The notes under the pieces: model-generated | Told to the model about the DNA's origin: nothing | What the model saw: only the letters and a program-made list of their open reading frames with translations | The model's database searches: none | Program-made: the position numbers and the translations under genes | From: Lampris incognitus | Taxonomy: Eukaryota; Chordata; Actinopteri; Lampriformes; Lampridae | DNA length: 64,000 nt | NCBI RefSeq assembly: GCF_029633865.1 | Contig: NC_079212.1 | Coordinates: forward strand, 147,944,541-148,008,540 | Direction of reading: 5' to 3' | Shown: piece after piece, positions 11,001 to 21,221 of the stretch | Numbering within the stretch: position 1 is the first letter of the stretch | Layout: every line of letters starts with the position of its first letter

Positions 11001-14000
11001 TTTTTTTTCTGGTTTCCCCCACAGCGGTGGTCGCCACCACCACCCACACCACAGTGGTCACCGCAGTGCCCCAGCATTACCCCCAGCAGCCCACAGCCTC
11101 CCCTGGACAGCAGCAGTCCTACCAGGGCGCCCCGTACCCGGGCTACCATCCAGTCCCGGTCCAGCCCACCTATGGAGCCCAGCCCACAGCACCCTACCAG
11201 GGTCAGGTCTACAACCCAGGACCACCGCCACCGTATCAGGAAGCCAGTGAGTCTTGACTATGTTTTTTATGGATCTGTACTAACATTGTGAAGCTGATGC
11301 ACACTAGGAGAGTTTTAAAACCTGAACTGATTTGTGAGGGAAAAAAACAGCCCAAAAAATTAAAAATCTTAACTGCTGTGATCCTGCTGATTTCTGAACC
11401 AGCATTGAGGTCAGGACCTCAAGTCTCAGAGCGACATGTTCTGCAAAAGCACTGAGGTCAGCACCTCAAGTCTCAGAGCGACGTGTTCTAAAGCATCACT
11501 AATGTCAGGACCTCAAGTCTCGGAGCGAGGTGTTCTGAAGCAGCACTGAGGTCAGGACCTCAAGTCTCAGAGCGACGTGTTCTGAAGCAGCACTGAGGTC
11601 AGGAACTCAAGTCTCGGAGCGACGTGTTCTGAAGCAGCACTGAGGTCAGGACCTCAAGTCTCGGAGCGACGTGTTCTGAAGCAGCACTGAGGTCAGGAAC
11701 TCAAGTCTCAGAGCGACATGTTCTGAACCAGCACTGGGGTCAGGACCTCAAGTCTCAGAGCGACATGTTCTGAAGCAGCACTGAGGTCAGGAACTCAAGT
11801 CTCAGAGCGACATGTTCTGAACCAGCACTGAGGTCAGGACCTCAAGTCTCAGAGCGACGTGTTCTGAAGCAGCACTGAGGTCAGGACCTCAAGTCTCGGA
11901 GCGACGTGTTCTGAAGCAGCACTGAGGTCAGGAACTCAAGTCTCAGAGCGACATGTTCTGAACCAGCACTGGGGTCAGGACCTCAAGTCTCAGAGCGACA
12001 TGTTCTGAACCAGCACTGGGGTCAGGACCTCAAGTCTCAGAGCGACGTGTTCTGAAGCAGCACTGATGTCAGGACCTCAAGTCTCGGAGCGACGTGTTCT
12101 GAAGCAGCACTGAGGTCAGGAACTCAAGTCTCGGAGCGACGTGTTCTGCAAAAGCACTGAGGTCAAGACTTCAAGTCTCAGAGCGACATGTTCTGAACCA
12201 GCACTGGGGTCAGGACCTCAAGTCTCAGAGTGACGTGTTCTGAAGCAGCACTGAGGTCAGGAACTCAAGTCTCAGAGCAACATGTTCTGCAAAAGCACTG
12301 AGGTCAGCACCTCAAGTCTCAGAGCGACGTGTTCTGAAGCATCACTGATGTCAGGAACTCAAGTCTCGGAGCGACATGTTCTGAACCAGCACTGGGGTCA
12401 GGACCTCAAGTCTCAGAGCGACGTGTTCTGAACCAGCACTGAGGTCAGAACCTCAAGTCTTAGACCAACGTGTTCTGAACCAGCACTGAGGTCAGGACCT
12501 CAAGTCTCAGAGCGACGTGTTCTGAACCAGCACTGAGGTCAGAACCTCAAGTCTTAGAGCGACGTGTTCTGAACCAGCACTGACGTCAGGACCTCAAGTC
12601 TTATAGCAACATTTTCTGAACCAGCACTGAGGTCAGGACCTCAAGTCTCAGAGCGACGTGTTCTGAACCAGCAATGAGGTCAGGACCTCAAGTCTCAAAT
12701 GCAACATGTTCTTAACCAGCTCTGAGGTCAGGACCTTCAATCTCAGAGCGACGTGTTCTGAACCAGCACTGAGGTCAGGACCTCAAGTCTCAGAGCGACG
12801 TGTTCTGAACCAGCACTGAGGTCAGGACCTCAAATCTCAGAGCGACGTGTTCTGAACCAGCATGGTGGTCAGGATCTCAAGTGTCAGAACGATGTGTTCT
12901 GAACCAGCACTGAGGTCAGGACCTCAAGTCTCAGAGCAACGTGTTCTGAACCAGCATGGTGGTCAGGACCTCAAGTCTCAGAGCAACGTGTTCTGAACCA
13001 GCTCAGAGGTCAGAACCTCAAGTGTCAGAGTGAGGTGTTCTGAACCAGCACTGCGCTCAGGACCTCAAGTCTCAGAGCTATGAGGCGGACTCTGTTCAGG
13101 GCACCTTTTTTAGCCCCCTCCCCAGCTGGGGTGAGCAGAGCGGATCCTAAATAGGGCTGCTCAGTCATGGATGCAGCAGCCGAGAAGCCCCTCTGCAGCT
13201 GTCCCAGGGCTTAGCAACTGATTATACATCTACCGCCGCCGGTATGTCAGGTTGTGGCGAGGCACTGCCAGACTTCACTGTCCTGCCCCCATCACCTCTT
13301 TCTGATTCTTTTCAAATCAATCAAATCAAATTTGATTGATTGAATCAAATCAGCCCTGTGATGGCCTGGTGGCCTGTCCAGGGTGTCTCCCCGCCTGCTG
13401 CCCAACGACTGCTGGGATAGACTCCAGCACCCCCTCGACCCTGAGAGCAGGATAAACGGTTTGGATAATGGATGGATGGAAGTTTGACCATGTCTCTCTG
13501 AAGTTTAAATTCTGTAAAAATAGTATTATAGTTGTTAAAATGTTCATTTTGGTGTCAGTCGTTTCCTAACAGACATACTAACATATGTAATCCATGAATA
13601 TCTCCACTGGGTATTTATCTTGATAGAATCACCACCATGGGCCGTCAAAATGTTGTTTTGAAATGTTTTGAAATCCATGGAATGTTTTTAGGAAATAACT
13701 TGTATTTTTTGCAGGAATAATTAAGTCATTGCAGAATAATGTATAGCTGCTGGGAGTGTTAGCCACATGGCGTCTCAGAACTGCAGCTGCTTTGTTGGCA
13801 GCAATTGTACCCCCTTCATCTTCAGACAATATGTCTTCTCTTTTTCCAGCTGGTCCTGCCTATCCTCCTGTTCCAGTGCCTTACAGCCAGGCGGCTTACG
13901 CCCCCGGACAGCCAGCATATCCTCTGGAGCCCCCGGCCCAACCGCAGCCCCTGGCCCAGCCCAACGCACCACCTCCGCAGGCCGACTACTTCGCCCAGCC

Positions 14001-14049
14001 GGCCTACAACCCGGCATACGCTCCCCCCCCGGCCAAGCCCACCTTCTAA
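7893..14049 (+). CDS. shisa5: SHISA5 (scotin)-like protein, 3' half of gene (3 exons)
   Basis: The gene model joins 7893-8026, 11025-11246 and 13850-14049. The phases agree (1 base, then 2+219+1, then 2+198), giving 184 residues to the TAA stop. Exon one encodes a hydrophobic transmembrane helix followed by a dense Cys cluster (VICCCVCPCCCLYKMCRRPQ). Exons two and three encode a Pro/Tyr/Gln-rich cytoplasmic tail with a PPPPY WW-binding motif and end in NPAYAPPPAKPTF. This matches the family architecture of SHISA5, a single-pass ER or endosomal adaptor linked in mammals to p53-dependent apoptosis. The signal peptide and extracellular Cys-rich domain are not visible and are probably encoded left of the window. 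Other SHISA family members are possible, but the juxtamembrane PVVATTTHTTVV stretch favours SHISA5. Confidence 0.85.
8027..8587. other. shisa5 intron start, no recognised feature
   Basis: Intronic sequence from the donor to the next SINE. No repeat or open frame of note was recognised. Confidence 0.5.
8588..8950 (+). mobile_element. DANA-like SINE (SINE-B), nearly complete
   Basis: It begins with the typical GGCGGCACGGTGGCGCAGTG head, then CAGCAAGAAGGTCCTGGGTT, GTGTGGAGTTTACATGTTCT and CCAAAGACATGTAGGTCAGG. A GT/G-rich spacer follows, then the tail GACTGCTGGGATAGGCTCC and a (GGAT)n end. The head and middle closely resemble the tRNA-derived zebrafish DANA SINE as I remember it; the tail differs. 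Seven other complete or partial copies are in this window. Confidence 0.85.
9085..9330 (+). mobile_element. Possible hAT/BED-type transposase N-terminus relic
   Basis: An ATG at 9089 opens a frame beginning MGKGKFSKGWLDYP, then QAWLAESEKSTKK. The WLDYP..WL pattern resembles the start of fish transposon-derived BED/TTF zinc-finger proteins, but the expected Cys pair is missing. The frame then degenerates. The frame closes at 9517 without a recognisable domain. Treat as a tentative relic. Confidence 0.35.
9883..10003 (-). mobile_element. SINE-A 3' fragment
   Basis: Reverse complement of the last 120 bp of SINE-A; CTGATCTGGGGAGGGCTACA is the tell-tale stretch. It interrupts the L1-like ORF2 relic. 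Confidence 0.8.
10004..10175 (+). mobile_element. SINE-B (DANA-like) 3' part
   Basis: Starts near CCCTAGGTGTGAAGGTGTG and carries GGCCTGTCCAGGGTGTCTCC, GACTGCTGGGATAGGCTGC and GCAGGATAAGTGGTTGGGAT. It has no tRNA-like head, so it is 5'-truncated. Confidence 0.8.
10369..10755 (+). mobile_element. SINE-A copy with visible target-site duplication
   Basis: The head GTGGAGTAGCGGTCTATC lacks part of the tRNA-like region, but the remainder is complete. It is flanked by GGAACAATG at 10360-10368 and GGAACAAGG at 10756-10764, a 9-bp near-perfect duplication, so it inserted into the L1-like LINE. Confidence 0.85.
10880..10901. repeat. Poly-T tract
   Basis: A homopolymer T run of about 22 in the L1-like 3' region. 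Confidence 0.9.
11025..11246 (+). CDS. shisa5: shisa5 exon: proximal Pro-rich tail
   Basis: The acceptor is preceded by a strong pyrimidine tract (TTTCTGGTTTCCCCCACAG) and the donor is GTGAGT at 11247. The exon encodes PVVATTTHTTVV, then Gln/Pro/Tyr-rich sequence and a PPPPYQEA motif that fits the PPxY ligand of WW-domain ubiquitin ligases. Confidence 0.88.
11392..13081. repeat. 47-bp minisatellite, about 36 copies
   Basis: The consensus contains CACTGAGGTCAGGACCTCAA, then GTCTCAGAGCGACGTGTTCT and GAAGCAG or GAACCAG. GGTCAGGACC is a near-palindrome inside each unit. Copies differ by point changes (CAGAG/CGGAG, ACGTG/ACATG) and become more divergent to the right. The array lies in the last shisa5 intron. 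Confidence 0.95.
13350..13487 (+). mobile_element. SINE-B (DANA-like) 3' part
   Basis: Contains GTCCAGGGTGTCTCCCCGCC, GACTGCTGGGATAGACTCC and AGCAGGATAAACGGTTTGGA with a (GGAT)n end; 5'-truncated. Confidence 0.82.
13512..13660. mobile_element. Fragment of a dispersed DNA-transposon-like repeat
   Basis: About 130 bp closely match 61965-62090, with shared TTTTGGTGTCAGTCGTTTCC and TAACAGACAT. It ends in ACCACCATGGGCCGTCAAAA, which resembles the terminal ACCATGG..GGTCA motif of the longer copy at 60.9-62.1 kb. Confidence 0.65.
13850..14049 (+). CDS. shisa5: shisa5 last exon: distal Pro/Tyr-rich tail and stop
   Basis: The acceptor is TCTCTTTTTCCAG. The exon completes a codon begun upstream, then encodes repeated Pro/Ala/Tyr/Gln sequence ending NPAYAPPPAKPTF and TAA at 14047-14049. 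GC content is clearly higher than in the flanking intron. Confidence 0.88.
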
Positions 14050-14680
14050 CCCCACCCCTGCTGCCCCCTGGGCCTGCTCACTTCGCCTTCTTAAGCTGGT
14101 CACAACTTGAGATACATGGCAGTCATGCGATCCAGACACGGCGCTCCCGGTGCAGCTTCCCCCTCTGGGAAGCTGTTGATCCCTGTAAAGTTTAACTGCA
14201 TGACACCATGATGCACCTCTTTGTGTGTTACTTTTTTGTTTTAGCACATCGGCTATTTCTTGGTTGCGCCCATTTTTTAGACGAACATTTAAGCCATGCA
14301 TAGGTATATGCTTTGTAAATGTTGAACCCTCCAAACAAGCCCTGGCATCTCCTGAGCGCTGTGCCAGGAACTGAGGATGAAGCCATGGTGGAGCTCCGTG
14401 AATCAGCCAGTGCTTCTACAACTCCCAGCTTCAGTCCATGGGATCTGGTCCACCATTTGAATATAACAAGGACTTCACAGTGTCCACATGTTCTGCCCAA
14501 TTCTTCTACGTTGATGCCTTATTTTATTTTACTAGAGTAGCTTGACCTCTTCCTCCCTGGACTCCTTTCATAGAGGGTGTGTAGGGCTCTGAACGGAGCA
14601 CAGACCAGGACCCCCCCAACCGAGGAACCGTGAAATTCAGTTTCATAGAGTATTCGATGTTTGATAAAAAGTGTTTGATT
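14050..14680 (+). other. shisa5: Probable shisa5 3' untranslated region
   Basis: Unique-looking sequence after the stop codon, without repeats. No canonical AATAAA was found in this stretch, so the polyadenylation site is not placed. Confidence 0.5.
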
Positions 14681-14689
14681 GGGTTCCTC

Positions 14690-14884
14690 TGTAGCCGAAT
14701 GGTTACAGCTCATACTGCATGATCACACGGTCGCAATGTCGCTGGTTCGATTTCCAGCTGGTGACCTATGTTGCATGTCACACCCCTCTCTCTCCCTCCT
14801 TCATTTCCTGTCTACCTCTCCACTACCACTGTCTCATAAAAAGGTAAAAATACAAAAAACAAAAAAAAAACTTGAAAAAAAAAG
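14690..14884 (+). mobile_element. tRNA-derived SINE (SINE-C)
   Basis: The tRNA-like head is TGTAGCCGAATGGTTACAGC with the B box GGTTCGATTTC. It continues into GGTGACCTATGTTGCATGTC, a CT-rich middle and an A-rich tail. This layout is that of a common short fish SINE; only one copy is seen here. A functional tRNA is unlikely because the acceptor-stem pairing is lost. Confidence 0.72.
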
Positions 14885-15922
14885 GATTTGGCTCACAAGA
14901 TGGAGGCGATGTGCTGCCTGCTGGAGTCGTGGTTGGGTGGGGCGGCTTGTTGACGTGTTGAGGAAGTGGGTTTGTTTGAAACCACGGCCTTGTTGGCACT
15001 AAAGCTAGTCTCTGTGGTTTTTCATCTCATGTCAGGTTTATTTGTGCTGCACTAAGCTGCAGTTCCAGTCTAGACAGCTACGTACGTCATGAGACTTTTC
15101 TACCTCTACATTCCTTCTCCACATTCTTTTGGTTTTCCTGTTTCCGTTGCCAACAGCAGAGGGCAGCGATCATCGCTACTTCTTATGACTTGTCTATCAA
15201 CCTGTCACTATTGAACATCTGGTCATTCAGAGCTCTTGGTAGTGTAGTGTGAAGATGAAGGTGCCGTCTGCAGCCTTCCTGTCTGCCAGTCAGCTGACTT
15301 GTGACACGTTTATAAATGACCTGAAACTCAGCTTGTGGGTGCGTTTGTGCATTCAGTGGATAGCAGCATGTGTTTGTTTTGCTCAGGACACTTTATTTAT
15401 TTTCTTCAGGTTCGCCCATTTGATTGTCAGCCTGGACGGTCCTGTTGGACAAGTTAAACAAGTTGTGCTCAGCTGGACGTGTAGCAGGTTCCAGTTTAAA
15501 ATGGAATTTACATGTAAAGGAAAAGGTAGACTACTTCTGCAGTCATGGACACACCTGGAGAATGATAAGCTTGATCAAGTGTCCTGGTAATATTGTTGAG
15601 GTTAGGGGATAAAGTCTTGTTTTTACCTGCTGATATTTCAGTGTGTTCAGTCACACAGTCCACGTAGAGACTGTTGAGACTTCCCCTCATACTTCATACT
15701 GACTACTATGACCTGTCTGCAACACCTGGCCTGCATACCCAGGATGAAGTCCTGCAAAAGTCCTGGAAAATCATTTCCTAACAAAAATAGCGGTGACCCT
15801 GCAAATGCATGTTTTTCAGCATGTTTAATCTGTTTTCGTGGAGTTTGCTGTGTAAAGTCCAGCCAGTTGAGCCAGTTGAATATTTCTGTTGCCTCTTGTG
15901 TTTCTGTCAAGTCTATAACATC
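14885..15922. other. Intergenic, no recognised feature
   Basis: Only short open frames and no repeat family seen elsewhere in the window. It may include distal 3' UTR of shisa5. Confidence 0.4.
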
Positions 15923-16331
15923 GTCTGGGTGGCATGGCGGTCTATTCCGTTGCCTACCAACACTGAGATTGCTGGTTCAAATCCCTGTGTTACCTCCGGC
16001 TTGGTCGGGCGTCCCTACAGACACAATTGGCCGTGTCTGCAGGTGGGAAGCCGGATGTGGGTATGTGTCCTGGTCGCTGCACTAGCGCCTCCTCTGGTCA
16101 GCCGGGGTGCCTGTTCAGGGGGGAGGGGGAACTGAGGGTAATAGCGTGATCCTCTCATGCGCTACGCCCCCCTGGTGAAACTCCTCACTGTCAGGTGAAA
16201 AGAAGTGGCTGGTGACTCCACATGTATGGGAGGAGGCATGTGGTAGTCTGCAGCCCTCCCCGGATCAGCAGGGGGGGTGGAGCAGCAACCGGGACGGCTC
16301 GGAAGAGTGGGGTAATTGGACAGGTACAATA
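15923..16331 (+). mobile_element. SINE-A copy
   Basis: A nearly complete tRNA-like head (TGGTTCAAATCCCTGTGTTA) and body. Its 3' end is cut at GGACAGGTACAAT, where a large palindrome begins. Confidence 0.85.
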
Positions 16332-16998
16332 GACTGTGCATAACTGTAGTCCACTGACTTCCAGTTTCTACTGCAGCAGTCACACCAGTTTCCTGTTTGT
16401 TGGTGTGTGCTGTTGACGACAGCCTATTGTTCGCATTGCCTGCAAGATTTACCATGGATACATGTCAACCACATGCACACAACTGTCCACACACTTCCAC
16501 CTGCACCTACCAGCACACTTCCACCTGCACCTACCAGCAACCTTTCACCTGCACCTCCCAGCACACTTTCACCTGCACCTACCAGCACACCAGACAACGG
16601 GTGAAAAGTTTCAAGTTGTACATATCAAGTTACATTCACAATTATGAGGATGAGCAGACGGACGGATGGAATTGTGGACATAACTTGATATGTACAGCTT
16701 GAAACTTTTCACCCGTGTGCTGGTAGGTGCAGGTGAAAGTTTGCTGGTAGGTGCAGGTGAAAGTTTGCTGGTAGGTGAAGGTGAAAGGTTGCTGGTAGGT
16801 GCAGGTGAAAGGTTGCTGGTAGGTGCAGGTGGAAGTGTGTGGACAGTTGTGTGCATGTGGTTGACATTTATCCACGGTAAATCTTGCAGGCGTCACGCAA
16901 AATAAGCCATCGTCACTAGCACACGCCAACAAACAGGAAACTGGTATGACCGCTGCAGTAGAAACAGGAAGTCAGTGGACTACAGTTATGCACAGAGC
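16332..16998. repeat. About 670-bp palindrome with minisatellite in both arms
   Basis: The left arm starts at GACTGTGCATAACTGTAGTC and its reverse complement closes the right arm near 16975-16996. The arms pair along about 300 bp, and the centre near 16655 includes CATATCAAGTTA and TAACTTGATATG. Each arm contains a tandem run of CACCTGCACCTACCAGCA-type units (plus strand 16497-16590, inverted 16722-16835). Mismatches between the arms show it is a real, aged inverted repeat. Probably a foldback-type element. Confidence 0.9.
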
Positions 16999-17342
16999 CG
17001 ATTGGGTGGAAAGGGGGGGGGTCTACAATGTTGCAGTTTAAAGGACCTTCCCACTCCAAATCACATACACTTGATGTTACTCTCATTTTTAAAGCATGTC
17101 TTTTTGTTTTAAATGCTTTTCCCTGCCTTCCAAGCAGCCATTGGTTTCCATTCATTTCAGTGGGGCTGAACATCAGTTTGCAGAGACTTGAAACGTGTTT
17201 GAGACCGGAACTCCATCACAGCAATGTCAAGTCAACTCTACATTTTGTCGAAGTGACATCGTTGCAACCGAAACCATGTTCTGAAAACTAGCCACGTCCG
17301 AACACCTGGTGTGCTTTGAGAAGTGGTCTGGAGTAATGTCAA

Positions 17343-17848
17343 GTAAACATAACGGCTAGTCAGTCATGTAAACATAACGGCTAGTCAGTGGTGTAAACAT
17401 AGCAGCTAGTCAGTGGTGTAAACATAGCGGCTAGTCAGTGGTGTAAACATAGCGGCTAGTCAGTGGTGTAAACATAGCGGCTAGTCAGTGGTGTAAACAT
17501 AGCGGCTAGTCAGTGGTGTAAACATAGCGGCTAGTCAGTGGTGTAAACATAGCGGCTAGTCAGTGGTGTAAACATAGCGGCTAGTCAGTCGTGTAAACAT
17601 AACGGCTAGTCAGTGGTGTAAACATAGCGGCTAGTCAGTGGTGTAAACATAGCAGCTAGTCAGTGGTGTAAACATAGCGGCTAGTCAGTGGTGTAAACAT
17701 AGCGGCTAGTCAGTGGTGTAAACATAACGGCTAGTCAGTGGTGTAAACATAGCGGCTAGTCGGTGGTGTAAACATAGCAGCTAGTCAGTGGTGTAAACAT
17801 AGCGGCTAGTCAGTGGTGTAAACATAGCAGCTAGTCAGTGGTGTAAAA
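17343..17848. repeat. 25-bp minisatellite, about 20 copies
   Basis: The unit is GTAAACATAGCGGCTAGTCA plus GTGGT, very homogeneous; variants change GCGG to ACGG or GCAG. Confidence 0.97.
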
Positions 17849-17948
17849 CAAGCAAAACCACCAGGATGGTCCTTTAACTGCCAAGCCATTCTGCACACTG
17901 AACCCACCGCTCCCACCTTCCACCTGCACAACTTCTACAGAGTCACTT

Positions 17949-18179
17949 CAGTTCACCACATACTCCGCCCAGTTCACCACATACACCGCCCAGTTCACCA
18001 CATACTCCGCCCAGTTCACCACATACACCGCCCAGTTCACCACATACTCCGCCCAGTTCACCACATACACCGCCCAGTTCACCACATACACCGCCCAGTT
18101 CATCACATACTCCGCCCAGTTCACCACATACACCGCCCAGTTCACCACATACTCCGCCCAGTTCACCACATACTCCACC
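17949..18179. repeat. 21-bp minisatellite, 11 copies
   Basis: The unit is CAGTTCACCACATACTCCGC plus C. Units with ACTCC and ACACC largely alternate, suggesting a 42-bp higher-order step. A repeated Val-Asn-Trp-Ala-type open frame on the minus strand is a by-product. Confidence 0.97.
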
Positions 18180-18221
18180 CGTTTTTAAGTTGGTGTTATT
18201 TTTCAGTGCCATCTGCGCAGG

Positions 18222-18535
18222 TTTGGGAAGGTTACTTTTGAAATATGTTACAGATTACTAGTTACCCTCTTAAAAAAGGGATGTAACTGTTTTAATTGCT
18301 TCATCAACATAATGTAACATTAGTTTTTGATTACGTTAAAAAAAAATGAACTGGGCAATATGCTTTTACCGAAAAGAATATGTTCAGATATAACCCCTTT
18401 GTAATCACCAGCATTTTGGTTTAACAGCTAACTTAATTACATATTTTTCTCAGTAACTAATGGATTACAATGACAGTTATTTTGTAATTTAGTTACGTAA
18501 TGCTGTTACATGTAACTAGTTACTCCCCAACATTA
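18222..18535. mobile_element. MITE-like element with GTAACTAGTTAC termini
   Basis: Both ends carry inverted versions of a GTTTGGGAAGGTTAC / GTAACTAGTTACTCCCCAAC motif around an AT-rich core with internal TAACATTAG-type repeats. This is a familiar pattern of short fish hAT-like non-autonomous elements (established style; family not named). Confidence 0.65.
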
Positions 18536-19685
18536 CATATGCGTCGTTAAGCGTCATCAAACCTTAACCTTTAAATAACGTTGGGCCATTTACTGATCTT
18601 CTTTACTACAACTGTGTTCTTCTGCGCCCACGGGGTTTTGTAGGCCAGAGCGTTGTCTCTCAGCCGGGGCAGAACCTGTAACCTGCATGTAGGCGCCAGC
18701 TGGCTGACGCCGATGGCTCTGCAGCCCTGGCGGGTGGCTCGTTGCAGTAGGTAGACGACAGATGTCAGGGGTAGGGGTGGAAGAGAATATCGATACACTC
18801 GAGTATGGCGATATCATCTTTGTGATACTGTATCGATTCTGAAAACCACTATATGGATTTGAACCGTTTACACGTAAAGGTTCGTGATATTTTGTGTTGT
18901 GTGTAACCCCACGGCCGCTGGATAACATGTTGTGTTGTAATCTGTCTTCAGCCATGTAACTCTTCCACTCCAACACAACAACGTAAACTGAGACAGGAAG
19001 TAGTATAAGCACAAAGAACACGGGCCTATGACATCACAATGTACCACCTTTCTGACAGTATCGCGATGTCCTAACTGCTGTGTGGTGGCAGCGTGGTGTC
19101 ACGGGTCCTCCCCAACACGGCCCCGGTCGGGGAAGGAAGTCCAAATGACCGCCAGGCTTTGCTCTGCCTGTCGGACGATACGCAGAGCTCAGAAAACCCC
19201 CCGGGTGGGTAAGGACAAAGGTGTAGTAAGGGAGGATGAACGAGGCCCGAAGCCCTGTGAGGTGTCACCTGTGGGATGGTGTCCAAAGTGCTTTCTGTTG
19301 CCTTAAACCCAGTTTTCTGCTTACACATTAATTCTGTTTTCTTTCTGGCTGCTTTTCTTTCACTCGTTCTCGCTCTCTCTCTTTTTGTTTTTGTTGTTGT
19401 TGTTGTTGTTTTTGAATACACAGCCCGGCCATCGACTGCGTCCGCTGGTGCACATGTCTTTGTCAGTAGTTGTATGTGCTGTAAGTGACGTGGCCTGTAG
19501 TCCCTTTAAACTGCTGCTGGTTCACATGGATGTTTGTTCCTTCCAGTGGAGATTGACAGGTTGATTGACAGATTGATTGACAGGTAGACAGGCCATGTCT
19601 GTGTCCCTCACCTTGAAACCTGTGAAGCTGTGTGTTGCACCTTCATGATGAAGTCCCGCTCTTTACTCTTCATATTCCCTCCCAG
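18536..19685. other. Intergenic, no recognised gene
   Basis: Contains moderately GC-rich text at 18620-18780 and 19070-19300 with short open frames that match nothing I recognise. A T/GTT-rich tract lies at 19360-19415. Confidence 0.4.
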
Positions 19686-20165
19686 ACAGCATCCGGGTGT
19701 GGGCCACTTCAGGCAGTGAGGAGGCCATCAGGCCGCCTCACTGGTCCTGACAAACTGGATGTGAGCCTGAAGTGGCCCACATCCAGTTTGTCAGGACCAG
19801 TGAGGCGGCCTGATGGCCTCCTTCTGGTCCTGACAAACTGGATGTGAGCCTGAAGTGGCCCACACGTATAATGGTAAATATGGCCCAGATGTGCCAAATC
19901 AAATGTGGGCCTTTTTTTGGCAGAGGTGCGGCGCTCTGGGCAGCATGTGGTCTGGATGTGACCCTGCAGTGCCCCGTGTGGTAAATGGTGAATATGGCCC
20001 AAATATCACAAAACACATACGGGCCACCTTTGGCACATATGTGGTACATGCAGCATTGCTATGGCTTGGTTCTGGCCCACATCTGGCAAACAGGAGTGGA
20101 CCGCCCAGGTGCCATCATTCCACGTGGTATGTGGGCCGGGTCCGGGCCACAGCAATTTTGCTATC
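19686..20165. repeat. Dispersed repeat (family D) with a perfect 44-bp inverted repeat
   Basis: Shares CATTGCTATGGCTTGGTTCT, GCCATCATTCCACGTGGTA and the 'TGGTGAATATGGCC' segments with 28436-28745. Inside it, 19720-19763 and 19778-19821 are exact reverse complements separated by 14 nt. Probably a non-autonomous DNA element. Confidence 0.75.
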
Positions 20166-20227
20166 TGGCCTCCTGGTTTCCTGGTCTCTCTGCTGTGAGA
20201 AGCTCAGTGGAAGGTGAAGGAAGAAAC

Positions 20228-20622
20228 AGTCACTGATGGTGCGCTGCTCCGCCCGGTGACCTGACACACCACCCGAAGGTCACTGATGGTGCGCTGCTCC
20301 GCCCGGTGACCTAACACACCACCCGAAGGTCACTGATGGTGCACTGCTCCGCCCGGTGACCTAACACACCACCCGAAGGTCACTGATGGTGCACTGCTCC
20401 GCCCGGTGACCTGACACACCACCCGAAGGTCACTGATGGTGCGCTGCTCCGCCCGGTGACCTGACACACCACCCGAAGGTCACTGATGGTGCGCTGCTCC
20501 GCCCGGTGACCTGACACACCACCCGAAGGTCACTGATGGTGCACTGCTCCGCCCGCTGACCTAACACACCACCCAAGGTCACTGATGGTGCGCTGCTCCG
20601 CCCGGTGACCTGACACACCACG
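20228..20622. repeat. 50-bp minisatellite, 8 copies
   Basis: The unit includes GGTCACTGATGGTGC[G/A]CTGC, TCCGCCCGGTGACCT and GACACACCACCCGAA. It is highly homogeneous. Confidence 0.96.
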
Positions 20623-20724
20623 TGAAGCCTCATGTAGAATAGAAGATAGAATTTATCTTGAGAAGTTCTAGAGCCTCTCCAGAAAATGTCCTGTCAGTTA
20701 GTTCATACAATTCAGCAGATGATA

Positions 20725-20729
<5 letters not shown>

Positions 20730-20794
<65 letters not shown>

Positions 20795-20923
20795 TCACAA
20801 TGGCTGTGATGTCTTTTCATTGTAAAATTCTGGAAAGCTGGTTTGGTTGAATCTGTCTTCTTCCAACCTTTTGCCTCATGCCACGTGCTAAGCTGCAGCG
20901 TCTGTGTGGGTCAGTGGGGTTTG

Positions 20924-20980
<57 letters not shown>
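20730..20980. repeat. Two (GT)n microsatellites
   Basis: GT runs at about 20730-20792 (interrupted by CTCT) and 20924-20979. Confidence 0.95.
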
Positions 20981-21221
20981 GGCTTGTGCTTCTTGAAGGT
21001 GACTTCAGGTTGTGTTGTGTTGTGTGATCTGTATTCGTACACCTGTGGTGGCCTTACATCAGTGCGGGCTGCTCGTGGCACGGCTGTTGTTGTGAGGATA
21101 AGTGTGTGTACTTTTTCTTATTGTGTTGTTAAAAAAAACAAACCTTTTATTTTGCAGTTAATAAAACACACCTTTTCAACGCTGGCTCGCTGCGTGCTCA
21201 TTACCGGGCTCATTTCCAGGG

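Noticed and set aside
16397..16932. Similar Thr/Cys/His-rich frames on both strands as a gene pair
   Set aside because: They are the two arms of one palindrome and its internal tandem repeat.
19028..19306. Cys-rich 92-residue frame as a possible exon
   Set aside because: No recognisable domain, no flanking splice logic and no link to either gene.
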